From NCBI RefSeq assembly GCF_030295745.1, contig NZ_AP027291.1:3286001-3350000 (forward strand): 64,000 bases of DNA, written 5' to 3'. Every line of letters begins with the position of its first letter. Position 1 is the stretch's first letter. This document shows, piece after piece, positions 1 to 9,035 of the stretch. The notes beneath the pieces were generated by a model. It was given only the letters and a program-made list of their open reading frames with translations. It was not told where the DNA came from and did no database searches. This DNA comes from Mycolicibacterium sp. TUM20985 (GTDB lineage: Bacteria > Actinomycetota > Actinomycetes > Mycobacteriales > Mycobacteriaceae). The position numbers and the translations under genes were made by a program.

Positions 1-1623
1 CGTCGACGACGAATTGTACCAATCCGGCTGCGGGGCAACGGCTCCCACGGTCTCACTATACTTCTTCGCCCACATCGCCGCGGCGCCGCCCGCGATGGCG
101 AACGGGATGTAGGCGGTGTAGAGGTCCTTGCGTGCCGCGAAGTCGAAGCGGGTCTCCGCCGAGTCGGTGGAGAGCAAACGGTGGAATCCACCTGCCTGCG
201 ACCACAATCGGCGGCCAGCCTCGGTGCGCCGGGTGCCGACGCCGTCGGACCACGACCGCCTCGAGAACAGGAAGAAGGCGACGAATGGCAACGCCCACGC
301 GGTGGTGGGAAAGCCCCAGCGGAAGAAGGCGCAGATGGCGAGGACCACGGCCAGCGCGTTGGCCGCACGCACCCAGAGTTCCTTCTTGCGCTGGACGATT
401 AGACCCTCACCGGTCGCCCAAATCTGCACTGCCGCGGCCATGTCGGTCTTGGCCGTGGTGAGCTTCTTGCCCGCCGTGACCGATTTCGAGGCCATGAACT
501 CCTTGCCGGGGCCCATCACCTTGAGTGCCGACCCGACGGCGACGGCCACCGGATCCACGTCCGCCCACGCTGAGTTCTGCGCCGTCCCGCGCACTCGCCA
601 GCTGTCCGAGTCGACCTGCCTGAGGTCGACCAACTTGCGCTCGGCGAGGTGGAACAGGGTGGCTGTCAGTCCGTTCTGGGGTACCGCCTCGGTGCGGATG
701 TACTCAGTCTGTACCGGGCCCAGTCCTGGCGGAGGGCCGTACTGGACGGGGAAGCCGGGGTCGGGTTCGACGGTGGTGCGGTACCACAGGTAGGCGACCA
801 GCGCCCCCGCCACCGACAGTCCGACCACCCAGACGACGCCACCGAGCGACCGTCCCAGGACGGGGTCCCACGGGTAGGACCACGGCAAGCTGATCCGCGC
901 CGGGGTCGGTACGTCGACGCCGGCCCTCATGGTGACCGGGGTTCGCGGCGCCAAGTTCTCCGCGCGGAGTTCGACGGTGCTGCCCGACACGGAGAGTCCA
1001 TCGCACGGGCGGCCGTCGCCGAAGCCGACGGCGCATTCTGCGCCCGTGACGTCGGCCGGCAGCGTCGCGCGAACCCGGACCCGCTGGATGACGTTGTTCC
1101 AGGACGGCGCGATCACGTTCCAGAAGAACACCGACGTGGACTCCGGATCGCCGACGACGTTCGCGAAGTCACGGTTCTCGCCGGTACTTCCGGGATCGAG
1201 CACGCCGGGGATGGTGTAGCGAAGTTCGTAGGTGTGCGTGCCCCACGGCAGGGTGCTGTCCGGGTCACCGATCTTGGCGACCCGGAATCGATCACCCGAC
1301 TCCGACAGCAGCTGATAGGGCACCGGCTCGCCATCCATCAGGATGGAGGTGACCGTCGGCTCCTGCCGCACTCTCGGGCTGTTCGGATTGGCGACGTCCC
1401 AGTAGCGGAAGATGCCGTGTCTGCCCGACGGGAACTCGCCGCGGATGGTCTCGACGGCGTTCAGCGTGCCGTCGGCTCCGACGGTGAAATCGGCCTGGTA
1501 GTCGCTGATCACCACGGGGTCGTCACCGGGTGGCGAGGCAGACGTGCCCTGGAACAGCACGGGCCAGAACAGGCCAACGGCGATGAGGCCCAACAGGATC
1601 AGCCAGCCAAGTACTCGCTTCAC
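1..1623 (-). CDS. DUF2207 domain-containing membrane protein (C-terminus outside window)
   Basis: The reading frame is open from a GTG at 1623 to the first base of the window, so 541 residues are visible and the 3' end is missing. A strong ribosome site (GGGAGGTGCA) sits directly before the GTG. The protein starts with a hydrophobic signal/anchor (MKRVLGWLILLGLIAVGLF), followed by an extracytoplasmic DUF2207-type domain. This contains the segment ISDYQADFTVGADGTLNAVE and GRHGIFRYW near residues 75-85. A second membrane segment lies around residues 262-280 (GVVWVVGLSVAGALVAYLWY), and further hydrophobic segments follow after residue 400. DUF2207 proteins are predicted surface-exposed membrane proteins of unknown function. 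The gene lies 37 bp downstream of priA on the same strand and may be read through from it. Confidence 0.85.
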   Translation of the reverse strand, partial: MKRVLGWLILLGLIAVGLFWPVLFQGTSASPPGDDPVVISDYQADFTVGADGTLNAVETIRGEFPSGRHGIFRYWDVANPNSPRVRQEPTVTSILMDGEPVPYQLLSESGDRFRVAKIGDPDSTLPWGTHTYELRYTIPGVLDPGSTGENRDFANVVGDPESTSVFFWNVIAPSWNNVIQRVRVRATLPADVTGAECAVGFGDGRPCDGLSVSGSTVELRAENLAPRTPVTMRAGVDVPTPARISLPWSYPWDPVLGRSLGGVVWVVGLSVAGALVAYLWYRTTVEPDPGFPVQYGPPPGLGPVQTEYIRTEAVPQNGLTATLFHLAERKLVDLRQVDSDSWRVRGTAQNSAWADVDPVAVAVGSALKVMGPGKEFMASKSVTAGKKLTTAKTDMAAAVQIWATGEGLIVQRKKELWVRAANALAVVLAICAFFRWGFPTTAWALPFVAFFLFSRRSWSDGVGTRRTEAGRRLWSQAGGFHRLLSTDSAETRFDFAARKDLYTAYIPFAIAGGAAAMWAKKYSETVGAVAPQPDWYNSSST

Positions 1624-1660
1624 TGCACCTCCCGTACCAACCCGCCGCTCGACGTTCGCC

Positions 1661-3658
1661 TCACCCTATGTGCAAGGGGTCGATTTGCACCCGAACGGGC
1701 GGCTGATCGTGACGGGCGCTGAACACACCCGTCGCGCGACGAAGCGCCGAGGCCAGCTCCAGTCCGGTGTGCCGAGGGACGCGGACGAGCATCCGCCTCA
1801 CCTCGGCGTCGCGTTCCGTGCCGGGGAGTCGACGGGCCCCCGGTGGCAGCTCGACGGGACCGAGGACGTCGGCATCCTCGGGTAACCGGGCGGCCGCAAC
1901 CAGAGCCATGATGGCGGCGGGGTCTCCGTCGACGGCGGCCATGTGCACGGCGGGCGGCAGGCCGACCTCGGCGCGCGCGGCGAGTTCGGATTCGGCGTGC
2001 CCGACGGGATCCCACCGGACGAGCGCCTGCACGGTCGGGATCGCCGATTCGGCCACGATCGCGACGACCCCGCCGTCGCCCCGGTGCCGAACCAGTGCCG
2101 CCGCGGCCATCCATCGCCGCAGCGCGTCCTCCGAGGCTCGCAGATCCTGGCGGCCGAGCAGGGCCCAGCCGTCGAGGAGCAGCAGCGCGCCGTAGCCGCC
2201 GGGGGCCCGGGGTTCAGCGCCGGGCGTGGCCACGACCAGGGACGGCGCCGCGGGCACCTCGGTGACGACCGCGTCGCCGCCCGAGGTGATCACGGTGGTC
2301 CCGGGGAAGGCGCGGCCCAACTCCTCGGCGGTGCGCCGGGCACCGACGACGACGGCGCGCACGGCGTCCGAACCACAGCGCACGCAGCGCAGGGCCGGTT
2401 CGGTGCGGCCGCACCAGCGACAGACCGCGCCAGCCCCGCGGTCGGGCAGGGACATGGGACCCGTGCAATGCCTGCACCTGGCGATGTTCCGGCACTTGCC
2501 GCAGGCCAGCGCAGGCACGTACCCGCGCCGCGGGACCTGCACCAGTACCGGGCGCTCGGCCTTCAACGCCGCGCGGGCGGCATCCAGCGCCATCGTGGGC
2601 AACCGTGCGGTGTGCGAGGCGGCATCGCGTTCCTGGGCGAAGCCGCTGTCGTCGAGCGCGACCACCCGCGGCGTCCGAGCCCGCACCACCGGTCGGGTGG
2701 CCACTAAATCGTGGGCCCACTTGCTCGAGACCAGGGCCTGGGCCTCGGCCGTCCGGGCGTAGCCGGCGATCAGCGCCCCGCACCGCAATTGGTGCGCGCG
2801 CAGCATCGCCACCTCGCGGGCGTGGGGGTAGGGCGCCCGCGGTTCGGTCAGGGTGTCGTCACCGTCGTCCCACACCATCACCAGACCGAGATCGGCGACC
2901 GGGGCGAACACCGCGCTGCGGGTGCCGATGACGAACCTGGCGTGACCCCGCAGCACCGACAACCAGCGGCGGTAGCGCTGTGACGGCCCGAGACCGGCGG
3001 ACAGCGCGACGACGGCGCCCTCGTCGACGTGTCGGATCGCGGCCGCGTACAGCGCGTCGACGTCACGCTGGTCGGGGACCACGGCCAACGCCGAGCGGCC
3101 CGATCCGACGACGACCGCGGCGGCTTCGGCCAGCCGGTCGGTCCACTGTTCCCCCGGCAGCGCCTGCCATACCGCGCGGGCAGCCCGGCCGTCGGCGAGC
3201 GCGCCAAGGTAGTGCGGGGCGCGACCGTAGGCTGCCCAGGCCGCCGGATCGACGGCTCGTACAGTGGATGCCGGCGGGTCCGGTGCGGGCTGCTTCTCGA
3301 CTCCCGCGTGGCGGGGCGGCACCGCGAGCCGGAGGACGTCGGGCCGGGTGCCGGCGTATCGGGCGGCCACGGCGTCGGCCAGTCTGCGGACGTCGGGGGT
3401 CAACACCCGTTCGTTGGACACGACGCGGTCCAGCCAGCCCAGCTTGCCCTCGTGGTCGGTGTCGGAACGCCGCTCGAGGACGAAGGCGTCGACCAACCTG
3501 CCGTGGAACCGCACCCGGGCCCGCACTCCCGGTTGCGCGTCATCGGACTGCTCGGCGGTGACGAGGTAGTCGAAGTCCCGGTCGAGATGCGGTACTGACA
3601 GCATGGGGAGCACGCGCGCGATGGGCTCGTGCTCGGCCGCCTGCCTGATCTCGGTCAC
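1661..3658 (-). CDS. priA: PriA-like primosomal protein N', helicase motifs degenerate
   Basis: This 665-residue protein matches the replication-restart factor PriA. The GTG at 3658 is the likely start, because the protein begins [20 protein letters not shown] and the preceding gene's stop overlaps it (GTGA, 4 nt). The N-terminal 3'-DNA-binding domain is present (DYLVTAEQ). The central zinc region keeps all eight cysteines in four CxxC pairs (CGKC, CRHC, CRWC, CVRC). The helicase core is degenerate: the Walker A position reads GSGRS instead of GSGKT, and the DEAH box position reads WDDGDD. This matches what is known of actinobacterial PriA, which is thought to have lost ATP-driven unwinding but kept its structural role. 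It corresponds to Rv1402 of M. tuberculosis by order and content. Confidence 0.92.
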   Translation of the reverse strand: MTEIRQAAEHEPIARVLPMLSVPHLDRDFDYLVTAEQSDDAQPGVRARVRFHGRLVDAFVLERRSDTDHEGKLGWLDRVVSNERVLTPDVRRLADAVAARYAGTRPDVLRLAVPPRHAGVEKQPAPDPPASTVRAVDPAAWAAYGRAPHYLGALADGRAARAVWQALPGEQWTDRLAEAAAVVVGSGRSALAVVPDQRDVDALYAAAIRHVDEGAVVALSAGLGPSQRYRRWLSVLRGHARFVIGTRSAVFAPVADLGLVMVWDDGDDTLTEPRAPYPHAREVAMLRAHQLRCGALIAGYARTAEAQALVSSKWAHDLVATRPVVRARTPRVVALDDSGFAQERDAASHTARLPTMALDAARAALKAERPVLVQVPRRGYVPALACGKCRNIARCRHCTGPMSLPDRGAGAVCRWCGRTEPALRCVRCGSDAVRAVVVGARRTAEELGRAFPGTTVITSGGDAVVTEVPAAPSLVVATPGAEPRAPGGYGALLLLDGWALLGRQDLRASEDALRRWMAAAALVRHRGDGGVVAIVAESAIPTVQALVRWDPVGHAESELAARAEVGLPPAVHMAAVDGDPAAIMALVAAARLPEDADVLGPVELPPGARRLPGTERDAEVRRMLVRVPRHTGLELASALRRATGVFSARHDQPPVRVQIDPLHIG

Positions 3659-4395
3659 GCAGGTGGTGTAGCAGAGCGGTCCGACGCCGGTCGCCCACGG
3701 CCGAAGAAGAATCCGGCGGTGATCAACAGCAGCGACGCGGCGTAGGCCCACCAGATCGGCACCGCCAGCGCCTCCGATTGCAGCACGAACTTGCCGATCC
3801 CGATCATGCCGTCGGACACCGCGAAGCACACCGCGCCGAGAGCGGTCCAGGGCGTCGGCAGTCGCGCCATCAGTGCTGCGCACACCATCGCCGCCAGCAC
3901 GCCCATGTACAGGATCACCGGGATCGCCATCCCCTCGGCAATGAGCCGCGGCCAGAACCACACCAGCAGCGTCACGCAGGCGGTGCAGACCACGATCGCG
4001 GCCGCCACTCTTACCGCAGTGGCGTCGGCCAACGGGAGCAGCGCGGCCAGGAAGCAGAGATGCGCCACCAGGAAGGCCCCCAGTCCGAGGACGAAGGACG
4101 GCTGCCACCACGGCATCGCGAGGAGGAAGTCACCCGCGGCCGAGCACACCAGGGCCGGGATCAGCCAGCGACGTTCGCGTCGTACGGGATGGCTGATCGC
4201 CGCGGCGGCCAGCAGCACCGCGGTCAGCGCCTTCACGGCGGGCTGGAGCGCGAACTGCCCGGTCAGCTCGGCGCCCGAGGGTGACCGCAGGGCCGTGACG
4301 ACGAGGAAGATCCCGTACCCCGCACCGACGACCAACGCTGCGCCCCACAACGTCCGCGTCCGCCGCGATGCGTACGGTGAGGCGATGCCCGTCAC
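3655..4395 (-). CDS. YhhN family membrane protein (lysoplasmalogenase-like)
   Basis: This is a hydrophobic protein of about 246 residues with seven to eight predicted membrane segments. It carries YhhN-family landmarks: a [10 protein letters not shown] segment (GD in a helix), a [12 protein letters not shown] helix and an [16 protein letters not shown] segment with the conserved SD. YhhN proteins include mammalian TMEM86 lysoplasmalogenases, which hydrolyse the vinyl ether of lysoplasmalogens. The bacterial role is unclear. The start is uncertain: I chose the GTG at 4395, which overlaps the divergent lipI start by 11 bp. A TTG some 45 bp further in is possible. Its TGA overlaps the priA GTG by 4 nt, suggesting translational coupling. 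It occupies the place of Rv1401 in M. tuberculosis. Confidence 0.8.
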   Translation of the reverse strand: MTGIASPYASRRTRTLWGAALVVGAGYGIFLVVTALRSPSGAELTGQFALQPAVKALTAVLLAAAAISHPVRRERRWLIPALVCSAAGDFLLAMPWWQPSFVLGLGAFLVAHLCFLAALLPLADATAVRVAAAIVVCTACVTLLVWFWPRLIAEGMAIPVILYMGVLAAMVCAALMARLPTPWTALGAVCFAVSDGMIGIGKFVLQSEALAVPIWWAYAASLLLITAGFFFGRGRPASDRSATPPA

Positions 4396-5347
4396 CGACG
4401 ACTCAGGCGACTCCGCCGACAAGCCAGGTCTGGATGCCATCCTGCAGAAGGTACTGGAAGCGGTGCCCTTCCAGTTGACGACCGACGGCGGCCCGGAGGC
4501 GGCCCGGCAGAGGTTTCGCGACCTGCCGCGGCGCCCGGTCCATCAGCATCTGCGCGTGGAGGACCGGACGATCGACGGCCCCGGCGGCCCGGTGCCGATC
4601 CGGCTGTACTGGCCGCCGGAGGCCGCGCACGGACCCGTACCGGTGGTGATGTTCTTCCACGGCGGGGGCTGGGTCGTCGGCGACCTCGACAGCTACGACG
4701 GCGAGGCCCGCGGACACGCGGTCGGGTCGGGTGCGCTGGTGGTGTCCGTCGACTATCGCCTGGCACCGGAGCATCCGTACCCGGCGGCGGTCGACGACGT
4801 CTGGGCGGCCACGCAGTGGACGGCAGCGCACGCCGCCGAACTCGGCGCCGACGCGTCTCGGTTCGCGGTCGCCGGCGACTCGGCAGGCGGCAACCTCGCC
4901 GCGGTCGTCGCGCAGTTGGCGCGTGACGCGGGCGGTCCTCCAATCGCGTTGCAGCTGCTCTGGTACCCGGCGACCACCTGGGACACCTCACTGCCGTCGT
5001 TCACCGAGAACGCCGATGCCCCCGTCCTTGCGGTCGATGCCGTCGGCCAGTTCTCCCGCTGGTACGCCAACGGCCAGGATCTGAAGAACCCGCCCGCGAC
5101 GCTGGTGCCGGCGCGCGCGGCGGACCTGTCCCGGCTGGCGCCTGCATACGTCGCGGTGGCGGGGTACGACCCGCTGCGCGACGACGGCGTCCGGTACGGC
5201 GAGCTGCTCACGGCCGCGGGAGTACCCGTGGAGGTGCACAACGCAGAGACGCTGGTGCACGGGTACCTCGGATATACCGGCGTCGTGCCTGCGGCCACCG
5301 ATGCCGTCGAACGTGGGCTTTCGGCGCTTCGTCGCGCGCTAGCCTGA
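4385..5347 (+). CDS. lipI: Alpha/beta hydrolase, hormone-sensitive-lipase family (LipI-like)
   Basis: This is a 320-residue carboxylesterase of the HSL/GDXG family. The oxyanion-hole motif HGGGW is at residues 92-96, the nucleophile elbow GDSAGG has Ser166, and Asp262 (GYDPLRDDG) and His292 (LVHGY) complete the triad. [15 protein letters not shown] is the standard family block. Such enzymes hydrolyse short- to medium-chain acyl esters in the cytoplasm. The ATG at 4385 is preferred; the frame is open upstream but overlaps the YhhN gene. It is followed after 5 bp by a paralogue and then a Baeyer-Villiger monooxygenase. The position next to a YhhN gene and priA matches lipI (Rv1400c) of M. tuberculosis; the symbol rests on that synteny. 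Confidence 0.87.
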   Translation: MPVTDDSGDSADKPGLDAILQKVLEAVPFQLTTDGGPEAARQRFRDLPRRPVHQHLRVEDRTIDGPGGPVPIRLYWPPEAAHGPVPVVMFFHGGGWVVGDLDSYDGEARGHAVGSGALVVSVDYRLAPEHPYPAAVDDVWAATQWTAAHAAELGADASRFAVAGDSAGGNLAAVVAQLARDAGGPPIALQLLWYPATTWDTSLPSFTENADAPVLAVDAVGQFSRWYANGQDLKNPPATLVPARAADLSRLAPAYVAVAGYDPLRDDGVRYGELLTAAGVPVEVHNAETLVHGYLGYTGVVPAATDAVERGLSALRRALA

Positions 5348-5352
5348 GGCGC

Positions 5353-6333
5353 ATGACGGACACCACCTCCGAACGGCCAGGCATCGACCCCGCCCTCAAG
5401 TCGCTCCTCGACGCGGTGCCGCTCGAGTTCACCATCGACGACGGCGTGGAGGTGGCGCGGGAGAAACTCCGCGCGATGAACCCGCCCCCGGAGATGTTGC
5501 CGGACATGCGGATCGAGGAACGGGAGATCGGGTACGGCGATCTGGCCGACATTCCCGTCCGCATCTATTGGCCGCCGATCGAGGACCACACAGACCTTCC
5601 CGTCGTGGTCTTCTACCACGGCGGTGGGTGGGCGCTCGGTGATCTCGACACCCATGATCACGTCGCGCGCGCCCATGCCGTCGGGGCCGAGGCAATCGTG
5701 GTGTCGGTCGACTACCGTCTGGCGCCGGAGCATCCGTTCCCCGCCGGGGTCGACGATGCGTGGGCGGCCCTGCAATGGGTCGGGGAGCACGCCACCGAAC
5801 TCGGCGGCGACCCCGCTCGGATCGCCGTCGCGGGCGACTCCGCCGGTGGCAATCTGTCCGCGGTGGTGGCGCTGCGGGCGCGCGATGCCGGCGGGCCTCC
5901 CCTGGTGTTTCAGCTGCTGTGGTACCCGGTCGCCGTCGGTGACCTGTCGGCACCCTCGTTCACCGAGAACGCGGACGCGCCCATCCTCAACGCGGACGTC
6001 ACGGCGGCGTTTCTGACCTGGTATCTGCCCGGGCGGGATCTGTCCGATTCGACGGCACTGCCCACCGACATCGCGCCGGCGAATGCCGCGACGCTGGCCG
6101 GTCTGCCGCCGGCCTTCATCGGCACCGCAGAGCACGACCCACTGCGCGACGACGGCGGGCGCTACGCCGAATTGCTATCCGCCGCTGGCGTTTCCGTCCA
6201 GTTGAGCAATGAGCCGACGATGGTGCACGGCTACGTCAGCCTGGCGATGGTGTCCCCCGCGGCGACCGACGCCACCGACCGCGGGCTGGCGGCACTGAAG
6301 GCCGCCCTGCATCCCGAACGGAGGCAAGGATGA
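5353..6333 (+). CDS. lipH: Alpha/beta hydrolase, hormone-sensitive-lipase family (LipH-like)
   Basis: This 326-residue protein is a tandem paralogue of the preceding gene with the same architecture: HGGGW at 89-93, GDSAGG with Ser163, Asp262 in EHDPLRDDG and His292 in MVHGY. Spacing of the triad residues is identical to LipI, showing a duplication. The ATG at 5353 lies 5 bp after the LipI stop. Its stop overlaps the monooxygenase ATG (ATGA), so the three genes form one operon. The catalytic chemistry is ester hydrolysis. Being coupled to a Baeyer-Villiger enzyme, a likely in vivo substrate is the ester or lactone made by that enzyme (inference). It corresponds to lipH (Rv1399c) by order. Confidence 0.87.
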   Translation: MTDTTSERPGIDPALKSLLDAVPLEFTIDDGVEVAREKLRAMNPPPEMLPDMRIEEREIGYGDLADIPVRIYWPPIEDHTDLPVVVFYHGGGWALGDLDTHDHVARAHAVGAEAIVVSVDYRLAPEHPFPAGVDDAWAALQWVGEHATELGGDPARIAVAGDSAGGNLSAVVALRARDAGGPPLVFQLLWYPVAVGDLSAPSFTENADAPILNADVTAAFLTWYLPGRDLSDSTALPTDIAPANAATLAGLPPAFIGTAEHDPLRDDGGRYAELLSAAGVSVQLSNEPTMVHGYVSLAMVSPAATDATDRGLAALKAALHPERRQG

Positions 6334-7811
6334 ACGCACCCGATTTCCACACCATCATCGTCGGCGCCGGGTTCTCCGGCATCGGCGCGGCGATCGAACT
6401 CGACAAGGCCGGTCTCGGCGACTACCTCGTCATCGAGGCGGGTGAGGAGCCCGGCGGAACCTGGTACTGGAACACCTATCCCGGCATCGCGGTGGACATT
6501 CCGTCGTTCTCGTACCAGTTCTCCTTCGAGCAGAGCGCCGACTGGTCGCGTACCTATGCCAAGGGCCGTGAGCTGAAGGCCTATGCCGAAAGGTGCGTCG
6601 ACAAGTACGGGCTGCGTCGCAAGATTCGGTTCGCCACCAAGGTGACGGCTGCGGCATTCGACGACGAATCAGATTGCTGGCGAATCGATCTCGATACCGG
6701 TGACGCTCTGACGGCACGGTTCGTCGTGAACGCCAGCGGTGTGTTGACGGTGCCCAACCTGCCCGACATCGACGGCGTCGACAGCTTCGCCGGCATCACG
6801 ATGCACACGGCCCGCTGGGATCACTCCCAAGACCTGGCCGGCAAGCGCGTCGCGATCATCGGCACGGGGGCGTCGGCCGTGCAGGTGATTCCCGAGATCG
6901 CGCCGGTCGTCGAGAAGCTCACCGTGTTTCAGCGGACGCCGATCTGGTGCATGCCCAAGCTGGACGTCCCGCTACCCGCGGCCGCACGGTGGGCGATGCG
7001 CATCCCCGGCGGCAAGGTCATTCAGCGCGCGCTCAGCCAGGCCTACGTCGAGTTGACGTTCACGATCTCCGCGCAGTACTACACCTGGTTCCCGCTGGCC
7101 AATCGCGCCGAGAAGATGGGCCGGGCGTTCCTCAAGCGCGAGGTGCACGATCCCGACGTCCGCGACAAGCTGACCCCGCGGTATGCCGTCGGGTGCAAGC
7201 GCCCCGGATTCCACAACACCTATCTGTCGACGTACAACCGCGACAACGTCGAACTGGTGACCGAGCCCATCGACAAGGTCACCGGCTCTGGGGTCGCCAC
7301 TACCGACGGGGCCACGCGTGACGTCGACGTGCTGATTCTGGCAACGGGTTTCAAGGTGATGGACGTCGACAGCATCCCGACCTTCCCCGTGACCGGGTCG
7401 GGCGGACGCTCGCTGGCGGAATTCTGGTCGCAACACCGCCTGCAGGCCTACGAGGGCGTCAGCGTTCCCGGCTTCCCCAACTTCTTCAGCGTGATGGGCC
7501 CCTACGGTTATGTCGGCTCGTCGTACTTCGCCCTGATCGAGACGCAGACGCACCACATCGTCAGATGCTTGACGCAGGCGTCCCGTGAGGCCGCGACCCG
7601 GGTCGAGGTCTCGAGCGCGGCCAACGACCGGTTCTTCGCCGAGATGATGCGCAAGCGGCATCGACAGATCTTCTGGCAGGACAGCTGCGCCCTCGCCAAC
7701 AGCTACTACTTCGACCAGAACGGTGACGTCCCGTTGCGACCGACCACCACGGCCGAGGCGATCTGGCGCAGCAGGCATTTCCCGTTGGCCGACTACGAGT
7801 TCAGCACATAG
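6330..7811 (+). CDS. Flavin-containing Baeyer-Villiger monooxygenase
   Basis: This is a 493-residue class B flavoprotein monooxygenase. The FAD-binding Rossmann motif is GAGFSG (12-17). The Baeyer-Villiger fingerprint FxGxxxHxxxW runs from F153 to W163 (FAGITMHTARW), and the NADPH-binding motif GTGASAVQ is at 178-185. A second conserved block, ATGFKVMD, lies near residue 340. Such enzymes insert oxygen next to a ketone to give an ester or lactone, using NADPH and O2. The ATG overlaps the lipH stop by 4 nt, so ester formation and hydrolysis are co-expressed. M. tuberculosis has a homologous monooxygenase (Rv1393c) in the same neighbourhood. Substrate unknown. Confidence 0.9.
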   Translation: MNAPDFHTIIVGAGFSGIGAAIELDKAGLGDYLVIEAGEEPGGTWYWNTYPGIAVDIPSFSYQFSFEQSADWSRTYAKGRELKAYAERCVDKYGLRRKIRFATKVTAAAFDDESDCWRIDLDTGDALTARFVVNASGVLTVPNLPDIDGVDSFAGITMHTARWDHSQDLAGKRVAIIGTGASAVQVIPEIAPVVEKLTVFQRTPIWCMPKLDVPLPAAARWAMRIPGGKVIQRALSQAYVELTFTISAQYYTWFPLANRAEKMGRAFLKREVHDPDVRDKLTPRYAVGCKRPGFHNTYLSTYNRDNVELVTEPIDKVTGSGVATTDGATRDVDVLILATGFKVMDVDSIPTFPVTGSGGRSLAEFWSQHRLQAYEGVSVPGFPNFFSVMGPYGYVGSSYFALIETQTHHIVRCLTQASREAATRVEVSSAANDRFFAEMMRKRHRQIFWQDSCALANSYYFDQNGDVPLRPTTTAEAIWRSRHFPLADYEFST

Positions 7812-7815
7812 TCGA

Positions 7816-8283
7816 TCAACGTGGCGGACCGACGATGACGCTGTCGTACATCTCGGATGCCTCGGCGAGCAGCGCGGGCGAGATCTCGAAGCCGTCGGGT
7901 CGTGGTGTCGACCTGTCACGTCCCGCGTGCCGGAACATTCTTTCGATCCCGGCAGGCGTATTGATCATCAGCAGGTCGGCTCTCTTCGACGTGATCCGGT
8001 AGGCGTGCGGAATCATCTTGGGTAGGAATACGATTCCCCCCTCGGCGAGTTCCATCACTTGATCGTCGACCCATACCAGCGCCGTGCCCTTGATGAGCAT
8101 GAAGACTTCGTCTTCGTGGGTGTGGCGGTGATAGGGCGGCGCTTCGCCCTCGCTCACGTCGAACCGCCCGACCATGAGTTGGCCGTCGGTGGCCTTGCCG
8201 TCGAGCAGGATCGCTAGCGTGCCTCCGTCGAGCCATTCCAGTTGCTGCTGCCGGTCAGGTTGGGCGAGGTAGGCGGCGCTCAC
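7816..8283 (-). CDS. Cupin domain protein
   Basis: This is a 155-residue single-domain cupin. The first metal-binding motif is HRHTHEDEVFMLIKG (the GxxxxHxH...E pattern) and the second half has LPKMIPHAYRI with the final His ligand. Cupins of this kind act as small dioxygenases, isomerases or sensors; the exact chemistry cannot be told. The GTG at 8283 overlaps the stop of the upstream SDR (GTGA), and translation is probably coupled. The 3' end stops 4 bp from the convergent monooxygenase stop, so the two operons share almost no spacer. It belongs to an acetamidase-SDR-cupin operon of presumed catabolic role. Confidence 0.85.
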   Translation of the reverse strand: MSAAYLAQPDRQQQLEWLDGGTLAILLDGKATDGQLMVGRFDVSEGEAPPYHRHTHEDEVFMLIKGTALVWVDDQVMELAEGGIVFLPKMIPHAYRITSKRADLLMINTPAGIERMFRHAGRDRSTPRPDGFEISPALLAEASEMYDSVIVGPPR

Positions 8284-9026
8284 AACTGCACGCCGCGGGT
8301 CAGCGCGCCATCGACGAGCAGGTTGGTTCCGCTGATGAAGCTCGCCGCCGAACTGCTCACGAAGACAACGGCATTGGCGACCTCCTGCGGCGTCGCCATC
8401 CGACCCGTCGGGTTCAGCCCGAGGGCCGTCGCGAAGAGCTCCGGGTCGTTCTCCTCGATCGATGGCCAGACTCCGCCGGGGAAGTAGGTGTTGCCCGGGC
8501 TGACGGTGTTGGCGCGCACTCCTCGCCCCGCCAGCTGGTACGCCAGGCCTTGCGTGTAGTGAATGACGGCAGCTTTCATGGTGCCGTAAGCCCCTGCGAA
8601 GACGTCGATTTCGCGGCCGGACACACTGGAGATGGTGACGATCGACCCCGCCCCGGTCGCCAGCAGATGCGGTAACGCGGCGTCGACCAGACCGATGGTG
8701 CCCATTAGATCCACGTCGATGCTGCTCCGCCAATCATCGGAGAGGGCGCTGACGTTGGCCACCACGCCATCGATGCTTCCCAGTGATTCGGCGCTAGTGG
8801 CGACCCAATCGGCAAGTGCGGGTTGATCAGCCACGTCCACCGCGGTGCCGAAGGCAATGCTGCCATCTCCGGACAGCTCCGCCTGCGCCTCGGCAACCGC
8901 TTCCGGCGACCGCGCGCAGAACGCGACGTCGGCGCCTTCGGCCAGCAGCCCTTCGACGATGGCCCGGCCGATCCCGCGGGTGCCGCCGGTGACGAGGAAA
9001 CGCTTACCAGTCAGTCCGAGTTCCAT
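8280..9026 (-). CDS. Short-chain dehydrogenase/reductase
   Basis: This is a 248-residue classical SDR. The cofactor motif TGGTRGIG is at 13-20, ANVSAL replaces the usual NNAG, the catalytic serine is in ISSVSG, and the catalytic pair is YGTMK. The C-terminus (SGTNLLVDGALTRG) is typical. NAD(P)-dependent oxidation or reduction of an alcohol/ketone is expected. A good ribosome site (AAGGGAGATAC) precedes the ATG at 9026 and overlaps the acetamidase stop, which lies 9 bp upstream. It is the middle gene of the acetamidase-SDR-cupin operon and overlaps the cupin gene by 4 nt. Confidence 0.88.
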   Translation of the reverse strand: MELGLTGKRFLVTGGTRGIGRAIVEGLLAEGADVAFCARSPEAVAEAQAELSGDGSIAFGTAVDVADQPALADWVATSAESLGSIDGVVANVSALSDDWRSSIDVDLMGTIGLVDAALPHLLATGAGSIVTISSVSGREIDVFAGAYGTMKAAVIHYTQGLAYQLAGRGVRANTVSPGNTYFPGGVWPSIEENDPELFATALGLNPTGRMATPQEVANAVVFVSSSAASFISGTNLLVDGALTRGVQL

Positions 9027-9035
9027 GTATCTCCC

